DNA from: an uncultured Gammaproteobacteria bacterium
GTDB lineage: Bacteria; Pseudomonadota; Gammaproteobacteria; CAIUAS01
Length of the DNA stretch: 15,474 nt
Assembly: GCA_903897205.1 (NCBI GenBank)
Contig: CAIUAS010000135.1
Span: 1 to 15,474, forward strand
Direction: 5' to 3'
Shown here: piece after piece, positions 1 through 7,242 of the stretch
Layout: each line of letters opens with the position of its first letter
Numbering within the stretch: the stretch's first letter is position 1
The notes under the pieces: model-generated
Seen by the model: only the letters and a program-made list of their open reading frames with translations
Told to the model about the DNA's origin: nothing
Databases searched by the model: none
Program-made: the position numbers and the translations under genes

Positions 1-42
1 GCGTGCAACTCAACCTATCCTCATTCTTGACAGTATCTGCAA

Positions 43-75
43 CCGCTTAAGTTGACGCCTAATACGCATAAGCGG
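43..75. repeat. Inverted repeat downstream of hslU
   Basis: Arms CCGCTTA (43-49) and TAAGCGG (69-75) flank a 19-base loop, 35 bases beyond the hslU stop. Neither direction has a T-run directly after the stem; on the plus strand a run of six T lies at 88-93, too far away for a standard terminator. Read on the minus strand, the flank and first arm (CGTCATTCCCCGCTTA) resemble the start of dispersed CGTCATTCCCGC-type intergenic palindromes known in many gamma-proteobacteria. It may be a transcript-end hairpin for hslVU, or the remains of such a repeat. Confidence 0.3.
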
Positions 76-109
76 GGAATGACGATATTTTTTATCTCTG
101 CTAAATCAC

Positions 110-1468
110 TTATAAAATAAAATGACTTAAATCTTCGTCTTTTGCTAATTCTTTTAAATGTCTATCGACGTAATCGGCATCGATAATAATTTTTTCGCCG
201 TTTCGGTCGGTCGCTTCAAATGAAATATCTTCTAATAAACGTTCAAGTACGGTATGTAAACGACGCGCGCCAATATTTTCTGTGTTTTCATTTACTTGCC
301 AGGCAATTTCTGCGATGCGTTTGATGCTGCTATCAGCAAATTGCAGTGCCACATTTTCTGTTGCCATTAAAGCAATATATTGTTCGGTTAATGAGGCGTT
401 GGGTTCTGTTAAAATACGCTCGAAATCATGCGCAGTTAAGGCGTTTAATTCTACTCGCACGGGCAAGCGCCCTTGCAATTCGGGAATTAAATCAGAAGGT
501 TTCGCTAAATGAAAAGCGCCAGATGCAACAAATAAAACATGATCAGTTCGAACCATGCCATATTTCGTTGAAACAGTGCTGCCTTCAATTAAGGGTAATA
601 AATCACGCTGAACGCCTTCGCGTGATACGTCAGCGCCACTGGAATGTTCTCCACGACGACAAACTTTATCGAGTTCATCAATAAATACAATGCCATTTTG
701 TTCAACACTTTCAACGGCTTGTACTTTTAAATCTTCTTCATTTAATAATTTAGCGGCTTCTTCTTCGCGCACAATTTTTATTGCTTCGGTGACTTTTAAG
801 CGGCGGCTGCGTGTGCGTTCGGTGCCCAGATTTTGGAACATGTTTTGCAATTGACTGGTCATTTCTTCCATGCCAGGAGGGCCCATGATTTCAACGCCAA
901 CGGCAGCTGCTGCTAAATCAATATCAATTTCTTTATCATCAAGTTGTCCTTCGCGTAGGCGCTTGCGAAATACTTGACGAGTAATGGAGGCTTCTTTTTT
1001 ACTTAAAGTTTCTTCGTCAGTTTGCTCATTGGCAGGGTGGGCTGGCGGAGGTAATAATGCATCTAAAATGCGTTCTTCGGCGGCTTCTTCTGCTTTATTG
1101 CTGTGTTTAATGAGTTCTTCTTGGCGAATTTGTTTGAAGGCGATGTCAACTAAATCGCGAATAATAGAATCTACATCGCGGCCTACATAACCCACTTCAG
1201 TGTACTTGGTTGCTTCTACTTTGATAAAAGGCGCATTGTAAAGTTTGGCTACGCGGCGGGCGATTTCAGTTTTACCAACACCGGTGGGGCCAATCATTAA
1301 AATATTTTTGGGTGTTACTTCGTTGCGCAATTCTTCAGGTAATTGCATGCGGCGCCAACGATTGCGAATTGCATTAGCAACGGCTTTTTTAGCTTGCTCT
1401 TGGCCGATGATGTGTAAATTTAATTTATCGACTATTTCTCTCGGTGTTAAATTAGTTGCTGTTGACAT
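110..1468 (-). CDS. hslU: HslU, ATPase subunit of the HslVU protease
   Basis: AAA+ unfoldase that recognises, unfolds and threads substrates into the HslV peptidase in the cytoplasm. The 452 residues are close to the usual length of about 443. Seen in order: an N-terminal segment (PREIVDKL, then IIGQEQAKKAV at about 20-30), Walker A GPTGVGKT at 60-67, a charged insertion (I) domain at about 105-240, Walker B with FIDELDK at about 260-266, a sensor-2 arginine region IGARRLH at about 400, and the C-terminal tail DEDLSHFIL. In this family that tail docks into HslV. It starts with ATG, nine bases after the hslV stop, so the two form one operon; a GAGG lies just inside the end of hslV. The protein is intact and its identity secure. 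Confidence 0.98.
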   Translation of the reverse strand: MSTATNLTPREIVDKLNLHIIGQEQAKKAVANAIRNRWRRMQLPEELRNEVTPKNILMIGPTGVGKTEIARRVAKLYNAPFIKVEATKYTEVGYVGRDVDSIIRDLVDIAFKQIRQEELIKHSNKAEEAAEERILDALLPPPAHPANEQTDEETLSKKEASITRQVFRKRLREGQLDDKEIDIDLAAAAVGVEIMGPPGMEEMTSQLQNMFQNLGTERTRSRRLKVTEAIKIVREEEAAKLLNEEDLKVQAVESVEQNGIVFIDELDKVCRRGEHSSGADVSREGVQRDLLPLIEGSTVSTKYGMVRTDHVLFVASGAFHLAKPSDLIPELQGRLPVRVELNALTAHDFERILTEPNASLTEQYIALMATENVALQFADSSIKRIAEIAWQVNENTENIGARRLHTVLERLLEDISFEATDRNGEKIIIDADYVDRHLKELAKDEDLSHFIL

Positions 1469-1477
1469 GATAAAAAA

Positions 1478-2023
1478 TTAAACCTCGCTGCTGATTTCTT
1501 CGATAACACGATTATGGTTGGTATAGATACAAATATCAGCGGCGATAATTAAGCCTTTTTCTACAATTTCTCGCGCTGATAATTGTGTGTTTTCTAATAG
1601 AGCGCGTGCGGCAGATTGAGCATAAGGCCCACCTGAACCGATGGCGATTAAGCCTTGCTCGGGTTCAACTACATCTCCATTTCCGGTGATAATTAAAGAG
1701 GTGCGTTGATCCGCTACCGCTAATAACGCTTCCAGGCGGCGTAGCATGCGATCCATGCGCCAGTCTTTGGCTAACTCAACAGCGGCGCGTGTAAGGTTAC
1801 CTTGGTGCTTTTCTAGCTTCGCTTCGAAGCGTTCAAATAAGGTGAATGCATCGGCTGTACTGCCAGCAAAGCCGGCAATCATTTTTTCTTGGTAGAGACG
1901 GCGGACTTTGCGTGCGTTGCTTTTCATAACAGTATGGCCGAAGGTGACCTGGCCATCGCCGCCAATGGCAACTTTGCCATTGCGCCTAACGGATAGTATG
2001 GTAGTACCGTGAAATTGCTCCAA
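1478..2023 (-). CDS. hslV: HslV, peptidase subunit of the HslVU protease (TTG start)
   Basis: Threonine peptidase (N-terminal nucleophile hydrolase) that forms the proteolytic double ring of HslVU. The core matches the family throughout: GTTILSVRR, GGDGQVTFG, the AGFAGSTADAFTLFE segment, ELAKDWRMDRMLR, LITGNGDV-type strand and IGSGGPYAQSAARALL. The catalytic threonine should be Thr7, so a six-residue leader MEQFHG must be removed to expose it; E. coli HslV needs only Met removal, while some other proteobacterial HslV carry a similar MEQ(F/Y)-type leader. The only plausible start is TTG at 2021-2023, preceded by GGGGAG seven to nine bases upstream; no in-frame ATG exists before the threonine. 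First gene of hslVU, under the heat-shock promoter at 2114-2142. 181 residues versus about 176. Confidence 0.97.
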   Translation of the reverse strand: MEQFHGTTILSVRRNGKVAIGGDGQVTFGHTVMKSNARKVRRLYQEKMIAGFAGSTADAFTLFERFEAKLEKHQGNLTRAAVELAKDWRMDRMLRRLEALLAVADQRTSLIITGNGDVVEPEQGLIAIGSGGPYAQSAARALLENTQLSAREIVEKGLIIAADICIYTNHNRVIEEISSEV

Positions 2024-2113
2024 AAGATGGCTCCCCTTTAATTGAAATGAATAGTACTAAAAATCTTGTCGCTCACACTGGCACACTGGCATGCAAGAAT
2101 GACATTGCTTTAA

Positions 2114-2142
2114 CTATGGAGATTCTTTGTGCTTTTTTCAAG
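2114..2142 (-). promoter_or_regulatory. Sigma-32 (RpoH) type heat-shock promoter of hslVU
   Basis: Read on the minus strand, a perfect CTTGAAA (-35, positions 2142-2136) is separated by 14 bases from CTCCATAG (-10, positions 2121-2114). The E. coli RpoH consensus is CTTGAAA, 11-16 bases, CCCCAT-T. It lies about 90 bases upstream of the hslV start, on the correct strand. hslVU is a classic RpoH regulon operon in E. coli, so match and context agree. No transcription start has been measured here. Confidence 0.8.
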
Positions 2143-2187
2143 GGTAGCCGCTTTAATTTGTTGGTAGGATACGCTAACCTGTCGGCT

Positions 2188-2242
2188 AACCAGGAATTGT
2201 AAAAGTAGGTATTGGTCCTGGTTCAGTTTGCACTACCAGGTT
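2188..2242. repeat. Overlapping alternative hairpins in the hslV-zapD gap
   Basis: AACCAGGA (2188-2195) can pair with TCCTGGTT (2216-2223), and the same middle segment can instead pair as CCTGGT (2217-2222) with ACCAGG (2235-2240). The two hairpins exclude each other, as in attenuators, but neither is followed by a T-run and there is no leader peptide or known riboswitch pattern that I can see. It lies between the two divergent promoters. The function is unknown, and the repeats could simply be three copies of a short ACCAGG/CCTGGT protein-binding word. Confidence 0.35.
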
Positions 2243-2257
2243 AAAAACAGGGGTGGG

Positions 2258-2266
2258 TTATCCACA
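2258..2266 (+). promoter_or_regulatory. Perfect DnaA box TTATCCACA
   Basis: The nonamer TTATCCACA is the strong consensus binding site of the initiator DnaA. It sits in the 440-base gap between hslV and zapD, ten bases before a TATAAT (2276-2281) that has no good -35. Only one such box was noticed here, with no obvious AT-rich unwinding cluster or dnaA/dnaN/gidA neighbours, so this is not evidence for oriC. A regulatory DnaA site for the division gene zapD is possible. Confidence 0.45.
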
Positions 2267-2405
2267 GTTATCAGCTATAATTGAGTGCGCTGATGCTGTG
2301 CATGGATTAGGTGGCCATATTTGTGCCGAAAAATAATAAGAGTTATAAGCGTTTTTATGGTATGAGTTCTGCAGAGGCCATGACGAACGGGTTTCACAAC
2401 AACTC

Positions 2406-2451
2406 AATGAAGTATTTACTTCATTTCAAATAAACACTTAATAGTTATTAA
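2406..2451. promoter_or_regulatory. Two palindromes directly upstream of zapD (operator candidates)
   Basis: A perfect palindrome with nine-base arms, AATGAAGTA-TT-TACTTCATT, spans 2406-2425. A second with six-base arms, TTAATA-GT-TATTAA, spans 2438-2451. The second ends three bases before the zapD ribosome binding site AGGA (2455-2458). Neither carries a T-run or enough G-C to be a terminator, and dyads of this size are typical of dimeric repressor sites. No particular regulator is recognised. The zapD -10 and -35 are not clear. Confidence 0.4.
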
Positions 2452-2463
2452 CTTAGGATAATC

Positions 2464-3228
2464 ATGAATTTTGTTATATATGAACAACCACTGAATGAAC
2501 ATGTAAGGGTTTGTTTACGTTTGGAGCATTTGTTTATACAGTTGCAGCATTGGTTAAATGGGACGCATGCATTAGAAAGCCGTTCGGCACTGGCGGCTTT
2601 AATAGAAATTCTCAATTTATTAGACAGGCCCGATTTGAAAACGAAGTTAGTAAAAGAATTAGGGCGTTATGTTACACAATTACAGCGTTTTGCTGAGACG
2701 CCCGCTATTGATAAAACCAGATTGAATGCAATTTTACATGAATTAGAAACGACGGTTCATCACCTGCATAATATGCAAGGCAGGATTGCACAAGATTTGC
2801 GGGATAATGATTTTTTAATTAGCGTTCGCCAGCATATTACTAGCCCAAGCGGTGCGTGTAGTTTTGACGCGCCTTCTTATCATTATTGGATCCACTTGCC
2901 GGCTGCAGAACGTATTTCACAATTAACACATTGGTTAAATAGGTTGAAATTCATTCACGCAGCAGTGAATATTAGTTTGAGATTAATCAGGCAAAGTAAT
3001 ACGCCGCAATGGCATATTGCTACCGCAGGATTTTTTCAAAGTTCATTAGATGCCAATTTACCGTGCCAATTAATTCGCGTAGCAGTACCAACCACTCATA
3101 TCGTCTATCCAGAAACTAGTGTAGGTCGTCATGGTATTTCTATTCGTTTTTATCAATTAAATTTAATTGAGCGAGCATTTCAAATAAAAGAAGATGTTAA
3201 GTTTCAATTAACTACTTGTGTGTTTTAA
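2464..3228 (+). CDS. zapD: ZapD, FtsZ-associated cell division protein
   Basis: Cytoplasmic protein of the ZapD/YacF family (former DUF1342). It bundles FtsZ filaments and stabilises the division ring. Seen: 254 residues against about 247 in E. coli, the N-terminal start FVIYEQPLNEHVRVCLRLEHLF, which is highly typical (YE.PLNE..R..LRLE), an all-helical first half, the central SPSGACSFDAPSYHYWIHLP segment (the GG.C.FD.P.Y..WL region of the family) and the later strand-rich half ending KEDVKFQLTTCVF. ATG at 2464 has AGGA five bases upstream. In many gamma-proteobacteria zapD sits with coaE and yacG; here it stands alone. It is preceded by a DnaA box and palindromes and followed by a toxin-antitoxin pair with its own promoter. 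Confidence 0.93.
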   Translation: MNFVIYEQPLNEHVRVCLRLEHLFIQLQHWLNGTHALESRSALAALIEILNLLDRPDLKTKLVKELGRYVTQLQRFAETPAIDKTRLNAILHELETTVHHLHNMQGRIAQDLRDNDFLISVRQHITSPSGACSFDAPSYHYWIHLPAAERISQLTHWLNRLKFIHAAVNISLRLIRQSNTPQWHIATAGFFQSSLDANLPCQLIRVAVPTTHIVYPETSVGRHGISIRFYQLNLIERAFQIKEDVKFQLTTCVF

Positions 3229-3260
3229 TAAAATACTTCATAGCTGGTCGCATGGATTTG

Positions 3261-3350
3261 TTTATATAACAGGGTTGCATTCTTTTAATGATGCTATAAC
3301 CCACATTGTCGGTTTCCCACTTTTGCGCTATACTTAATTTTATATAACAG
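3261..3350. repeat. Direct repeats TTTATATAACAG flanking the toxin-antitoxin promoter
   Basis: The 12-mer TTTATATAACAG occurs at 3261-3272 and again at 3339-3350, with a shorter TATAAC between them at 3295-3300. The second copy begins five bases after the -10 element and so covers the expected transcription start. The first lies upstream of the -35. Type II antitoxins commonly repress their own operon by binding repeats placed this way, so these are operator candidates. Confidence 0.5.
3306..3334 (+). promoter_or_regulatory. Sigma-70 type promoter of the toxin-antitoxin operon
   Basis: TTGTCG (3306-3311, four of six consensus bases) and TATACT (3329-3334, five of six) are separated by exactly 17 bases. 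The predicted start is around 3341, about 20 bases before the antitoxin ATG. The ribosome binding site GAGGGG follows at 3350-3355. Confidence 0.6.
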
Positions 3351-3362
3351 AGGGGAAATATA

Positions 3363-3638
3363 ATGGTAGCGCGAGCAGTAAAAACTGTCAGGCCTGACTC
3401 TAAGGGGCGTATTACATTGGGAAATTTAGCGGAAGGAATTAGTAGTTTTGCTATTAGTCGGGATGAAAAAAATCGCATTATACTCGAACCTTTTGTGGAA
3501 GTGCCGGCAAGAGAGCAGTGGCTATTTAAAAATAAAACTGCTTTAAACCAGGTTAAACAAGGGTTAGATGATGCAGCATCAGGACGCCTGAAAAAGCGAG
3601 GCAGTTTTGCTAAATATAAAGATGATGAGCTTGATTAA
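3363..3638 (+). CDS. Antitoxin with AbrB/SpoVT-like N-terminal motif
   Basis: A 91-residue, charged protein and the first gene of a two-gene operon. Residues about 8-22 contain PDSKGRITLG, which fits the swapped-hairpin DNA-binding motif of AbrB/MazE-type antitoxins (typically DSKGRI.LP). The C-terminal third (about 52-91) is predicted helical, then basic and acidic (ALNQVKQGLDDAASGRLKKR, then a DDELD tail), which resembles toxin-wrapping segments of antitoxins. The start is ATG after GAGGGG with about seven bases spacing. The stop lies five bases before the toxin ATG, so the two are co-transcribed. The likely role is to neutralise the 3644-3937 toxin and repress the operon through the TTTATATAACAG repeats. 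The pairing is strong; the exact antitoxin family is less sure. Confidence 0.75.
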   Translation: MVARAVKTVRPDSKGRITLGNLAEGISSFAISRDEKNRIILEPFVEVPAREQWLFKNKTALNQVKQGLDDAASGRLKKRGSFAKYKDDELD

Positions 3639-3643
3639 AAAAT

Positions 3644-3937
3644 ATGTTTAAATTGCTTTTTACAGAACAGGCGGATGCAGATTTGGTGGAACTTGAAAAC
3701 AAACCCAATCTTTCCAAACGTCTTAAAGCTGTTAGAAAAGCGTTAGGGTATTTGGAATCCAATCCACGTCATCCAGGATTGAATACCCATAAATATACGG
3801 CTTTGTCGGGGCCTGATGGTCAAGAGATATTTGAAGCTTATGCCGAAAATAATACGCCTGCTGCGTATCGTATATTCTGGCTTTATGGCCCCAGTAAGCA
3901 TGAAATAATAATTATCGCTATAACACCACATCCTTAA
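3644..3937 (+). CDS. RelE/ParE-superfamily toxin
   Basis: A 97-residue protein directly after the antitoxin gene. N-terminal KLLFTEQADADLVEL has the family pattern (strand, then F...A..DL..L helix), followed by a helix with KRLKAVRKALGYLESNPRHPG, the turn LNTHKYTALSGPDGQEIFEAY, and C-terminal strands AYRIFWLYGPSKHEIIIIAITPHP, matching the RelE/ParE fold (R-x-F/Y-W then hydrophobic I-I-I strand). RelE members cleave mRNA in the ribosome and ParE members poison gyrase; the sequence alone does not tell me which applies. No clear ribosome binding site precedes the ATG, so translation probably depends on coupling to the antitoxin, which would favour antitoxin excess. Converges on mutT with a 16-base gap. 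Confidence 0.78.
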   Translation: MFKLLFTEQADADLVELENKPNLSKRLKAVRKALGYLESNPRHPGLNTHKYTALSGPDGQEIFEAYAENNTPAAYRIFWLYGPSKHEIIIIAITPHP

Positions 3938-3953
3938 TTATCTGAACGCTTAA

Positions 3954-4367
3954 TCACAATATATTATATTTAACTAAGATCGCTTCTACGATTTTATTAT
4001 TTGCTGCTGGAAAGGTGAGGGTGGGTAAGGTGTCGAGAGTAATCCATTGCACTAATTGTCCTTCGGCGCCATAAGGGTTGCCTTTATATTTTTCAATTTG
4101 CCAAACATCTAAGGCAATTATGCGGTTAGGATAGGCATATTCCACTTTCATGAAAGGGATGGCATTCATAATGTGAATGCCAATTTCTTCTTGAAATTCG
4201 CGAATTAACGCTTGCTGCGGGGTTTCGAAAGGCTCGATTTTCCCGCCAGGAAATTCCCAGAAACCAGGGTGCGATACATAGGCTGGACGCTGCGCAACTA
4301 GTATTTCTAGCTGCGCGTTAATAATTATGCCAGCGACAACTGGAATTAACTGAGTTGGCCGTGACAT
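3954..4367 (-). CDS. mutT: MutT-like Nudix hydrolase (8-oxo-dGTP diphosphatase)
   Basis: Removes oxidised 8-oxo-dGTP from the nucleotide pool and so prevents A:T to C:G mutations. 137 residues against about 130 for the family. The Nudix box is complete: G-x5-E-x7-REFQEEIGI in the segment beginning PGGKIEPFE (about residues 40-64), with the metal-binding REFQEE core. The N-terminal VVAGIIINAQLEILVAQRP and FWEFPGG are typical of MutT. The ATG lies inside the end of secA: the last 22 bases of secA overlap the start of mutT in a different frame, so mutT is probably translated by coupling to secA. secA-mutT neighbourhood is common in gamma-proteobacteria. A second family option, another Nudix enzyme, is unlikely given the PGGK.E pattern. 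Confidence 0.92.
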   Translation of the reverse strand: MSRPTQLIPVVAGIIINAQLEILVAQRPAYVSHPGFWEFPGGKIEPFETPQQALIREFQEEIGIHIMNAIPFMKVEYAYPNRIIALDVWQIEKYKGNPYGAEGQLVQWITLDTLPTLTFPAANNKIVEAILVKYNIL

Positions 4368-7084
4368 TGTTTATATTTTTTCCCAGAGCCACAAGGGCAA
4401 AGTTCATTGCGTCCTACTTTAGGGGTAGCACGGACATAAGGTTGAGAGTCTGTTGCAGCTTGTTGAACAGGATTTTGTTCTTGTTCAAGTAAAGGGGATT
4501 CGTCAGTTTGTAAAGCATCGCCTACCGGGGCATGTTGAAACTCTAAATGATGCGGCATTTGATTGCGGCGTTGCTCTTCCACAACGGCAACGTCTTCAGC
4601 TGCTTGAATCTTTAGTTTACTTAAAAAGCTTAAGGTTTGATGTTTTAAATGTTCAAGCATATTAGAAAATAATTCAAAAGATTCGCGTTTATATTCTTGC
4701 TTAGGATTTTTTTGAGCATAACCACGTAAATGAATTCCTTGCCTTAAATGATCCATGGCGGCTAAATGTTCCTTCCATAAAGCATCTAACGTTTGCAACA
4801 TGATCGATTTTTCAATTTGGCGCAAAACTTCACTGCCTGCTAATTGTTCTTTTTGGGTATAAGCAGCTAACATTTCATTTAAAATACGCTGCCGTAAAGA
4901 ATCTTCGTGTAAGGAATCATCGGCGGCTAGCCATTGTTGTAACGGTAAAACAAGGCTGAAATCTTGTGCTAAACATTCTTCCAAAGCAGCTACATTCCAT
5001 TGCTCTTCTAAACTATGCGAAGGAATATACAGGCTGATAGTGTTGTTAAGGACATCTTCGCGAATAATATTAATGGTTTCAGAAATATCATCAGCGGCTA
5101 ATAATTCATTGCGTTGTTCGTAAATAATTTTACGTTGTTCATTGGCAACGTCATCAAATTCTAATAATTGTTTGCGAATATCAAAGTTGCGACTTTCAAC
5201 TTTGCGTTGCGCATTTTCAATGGATTTACTAACCAGCGTGTGTTCAATCGCTTCATCTTCTTGCATTTGTTTTTGCATATAATTGGTTAAGCGTTCGGAA
5301 GCAAAAATACGTACTAAATTATCCTGCAAAGATAAATAAAAACGAGAAGAGCCGGGATCGCCCTGACGGCCTGAGCGTCCGCGTAGCTGATTATCAATGC
5401 GGCGAGATTCGTGTCGTTCACTGCCGATAATATGTAAACCACCCGCAATGATAACGATGTCATGACGTTGTTGCCAATCTTGTTTTAAGCGAGCAATATC
5501 TGTTGCGCTGGCATCGGCTGGTAAGGCCGTTAATTCTGCCTCTAAATTACCGCCTAATACAATATCAGTACCTCGGCCTGCCATGTTGGTAGCGATCGTC
5601 ACTGAACCAGGGCGACCTGCTTCTGCAATAATTTGCGCTTCTTGTTCATGGAATTTAGCATTTAATACTTGATGCGAAATATCTGCTTGCGTGAGTAAAT
5701 TAGATAAATATTCGGAGGTTTCGATAGAAGCTGTCCCGACCAATACCGGTTGGTTCCGCGAACGGCAATCCCTAATATCGTTAATGATCGCTTTAAATTT
5801 ACCTGCTTGGGTGGAATATATTTGATCGGGTAAATCGTTGCGTCGAATAGGTTTATTCGTGGGGATAACTACCACTTCTAAGCCATAAATCTGTTGAAAC
5901 TCATAAGCCTCTGTGTCGGCGGTTCCTGTCATGCCTGCTAATTTATGATAGAGGCGAAAATAATTTTGGAAAGTGATAGAGGCTAAGGTTTGATTTTCGC
6001 TTTGAATAGGAACGCCTTCTTTGGCTTCTGCAGCTTGATGCAAACCATCTGACCAGCGGCGCCCCGGTAAAATGCGTCCGGTATGTTCATCAACAATAAC
6101 GACTTGATTATTTTGCACAATATAATCGATATCGCGGTGAAATAAAGAATGCGCACGTAAGGCAGCATAAATATGGTGCATTAATAAAATATTAGCGGGT
6201 TCGTATAAGCTGGAATCACCGGTTAATAAGCCTTCTTTTACTAATAACTCTTCAATATGTTGGTGGCCCGCTTCGGTTAAATAAGCTTGTTTTGCTTTTT
6301 CATCTAAATAGAAATCGCCATCGGCACTTTCTTTGCTGCCTTTAATTAAATGCGAAATAAAGGAATTAATGCGAAGGTATAATTCAGAGCTTTCATCGCT
6401 AGCGCCAGAAATAATTAATGGAGTGCGAGCTTCATCGATTAAAATAGAATCAACTTCATCGACAATCGCAAAATTTAAAACACGTTGAACTTTATCTTGT
6501 AAACTAAAGGCCATATTGTCGCGTAAATAATCAAAACCAAATTCATTATTAGTGCCGTAAGTAATGTCTGCTGCATAAGCTGCTTGGCGTTCGGCAGAAG
6601 ACAGATTACTTAAAATAACCCCAGTGGTTAATCCTAAGAATTCATAAACACGACGCATCCACTCGGCGTCACGTTTTGCTAAATAATCATTCACAGTAAT
6701 GATATGCACGCCATCGCCAGATAAAGCATTTAAGTAAGCAGGCAGTGTGGCAACTAAGGTTTTACCTTCACCGGTGCGCATTTCAGCAATCTTGCCAGCA
6801 TGTAAAACCATTCCTCCGATTAACTGCACATCGAAATGGCGCATGTTTAGCACGCGGCGGCTCGCTTCGCGTACGGTCGCAAATGCTTCAGGTAATAATC
6901 GATCGAGTGTGTTGCCTTGTTGTAAACGTTGGCGAAATTCAGCCGTTTTAGCGCATAATTGTTCATCCGTTAGCGCTTGCCAAGCAGGTTCCAACCCATT
7001 TATTTCAGCTACCGATTTGAGTAATTTCTTTATAATGCGTTCGTTGCGATTTCCTACGAATTTACGAATGAGTGTCGTTAGCAT
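4346..7084 (-). CDS. secA: SecA, preprotein translocase ATPase
   Basis: Motor that pushes unfolded secretory proteins through SecYEG. 912 residues (E. coli 901). Seen in order: N-terminal LIRKFVGNRNERIIKKL; Walker A MRTGEGKT at 102-109; ITVNDYLAKRDAEWM; YGTNNEFGFDYLRDNM; Walker B IVDEVDSILIDEARTPL at about 206-222; the preprotein cross-linking region; second nucleotide-binding fold with NMAGRGTDIVLGG and RGRSGRQGDPG; helical scaffold and wing region with MDHLRQGIHLRGYAQKNP; and a C-terminal zinc motif CPCGSGKKYKQCHG (Cys896, Cys898, Cys907, His908) that binds SecB and phospholipid. Starts at ATG with AGGA five bases upstream. No secM-like regulator gene precedes it; instead icmX terminators lie upstream. 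I found no convincing promoter in the 95 bases between them. Confidence 0.99.
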   Translation of the reverse strand: MLTTLIRKFVGNRNERIIKKLLKSVAEINGLEPAWQALTDEQLCAKTAEFRQRLQQGNTLDRLLPEAFATVREASRRVLNMRHFDVQLIGGMVLHAGKIAEMRTGEGKTLVATLPAYLNALSGDGVHIITVNDYLAKRDAEWMRRVYEFLGLTTGVILSNLSSAERQAAYAADITYGTNNEFGFDYLRDNMAFSLQDKVQRVLNFAIVDEVDSILIDEARTPLIISGASDESSELYLRINSFISHLIKGSKESADGDFYLDEKAKQAYLTEAGHQHIEELLVKEGLLTGDSSLYEPANILLMHHIYAALRAHSLFHRDIDYIVQNNQVVIVDEHTGRILPGRRWSDGLHQAAEAKEGVPIQSENQTLASITFQNYFRLYHKLAGMTGTADTEAYEFQQIYGLEVVVIPTNKPIRRNDLPDQIYSTQAGKFKAIINDIRDCRSRNQPVLVGTASIETSEYLSNLLTQADISHQVLNAKFHEQEAQIIAEAGRPGSVTIATNMAGRGTDIVLGGNLEAELTALPADASATDIARLKQDWQQRHDIVIIAGGLHIIGSERHESRRIDNQLRGRSGRQGDPGSSRFYLSLQDNLVRIFASERLTNYMQKQMQEDEAIEHTLVSKSIENAQRKVESRNFDIRKQLLEFDDVANEQRKIIYEQRNELLAADDISETINIIREDVLNNTISLYIPSHSLEEQWNVAALEECLAQDFSLVLPLQQWLAADDSLHEDSLRQRILNEMLAAYTQKEQLAGSEVLRQIEKSIMLQTLDALWKEHLAAMDHLRQGIHLRGYAQKNPKQEYKRESFELFSNMLEHLKHQTLSFLSKLKIQAAEDVAVVEEQRRNQMPHHLEFQHAPVGDALQTDESPLLEQEQNPVQQAATDSQPYVRATPKVGRNELCPCGSGKKYKQCHGQLS

Positions 7085-7173
7085 GAGTTTCCTAAACTTG
7101 ATGACTTATCAATATGAATAAACAGCTTGTTTTTATCAGCAAACTGCCTAAAGGCTAAAGCAATTAACTTTAC

Positions 7174-7198
7174 TAAAAAAACTAGGATTACGCTAGTT
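7174..7198 (-). terminator. Second, weaker terminator behind icmX
   Basis: On the minus strand, AACTAG (7198-7193), a seven-base loop and CTAGTT (7185-7180) form a six-pair stem that runs straight into a stretch of T (7181-7175). It is the second of two hairpins in the same direction, a few bases beyond the strong one. The stem is short, so it may act as a back-up terminator. Confidence 0.5.
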
Positions 7199-7200
7199 AG

Positions 7201-7238
7201 AAAACCTTGGGGCCACTTTTGTTGGGTGGCCCCAAGGT
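7201..7238 (-). terminator. Strong terminator hairpin of the icmW-icmX transcript
   Basis: A perfect 13-base stem (7204-7216 with 7226-7238, core CCTTGGGGCCAC) and a nine-base loop lie four bases beyond the icmX stop. On the minus strand the stem is followed by TTTT (7204-7201). It separates the Dot/Icm transcript from secA downstream. Confidence 0.8.
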
Positions 7239-7242
7239 AATT

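Noticed and set aside
1..55. Possible C-terminus of a plus-strand gene ending at 53-55 (reads ...ILILDSICNRLS stop)
   Set aside because: Two plus-strand frames are open here and the stretch is too short to recognise anything; sequence left of the window is needed.
2024..2463. Origin of replication in the hslV-zapD gap
   Set aside because: Only one DnaA box, no cluster of boxes, no clear unwinding element and no origin-associated genes nearby.
6747..7121. Plus-strand open frame opposite the start of secA
   Set aside because: Shadow of the strongly conserved secA coding sequence.
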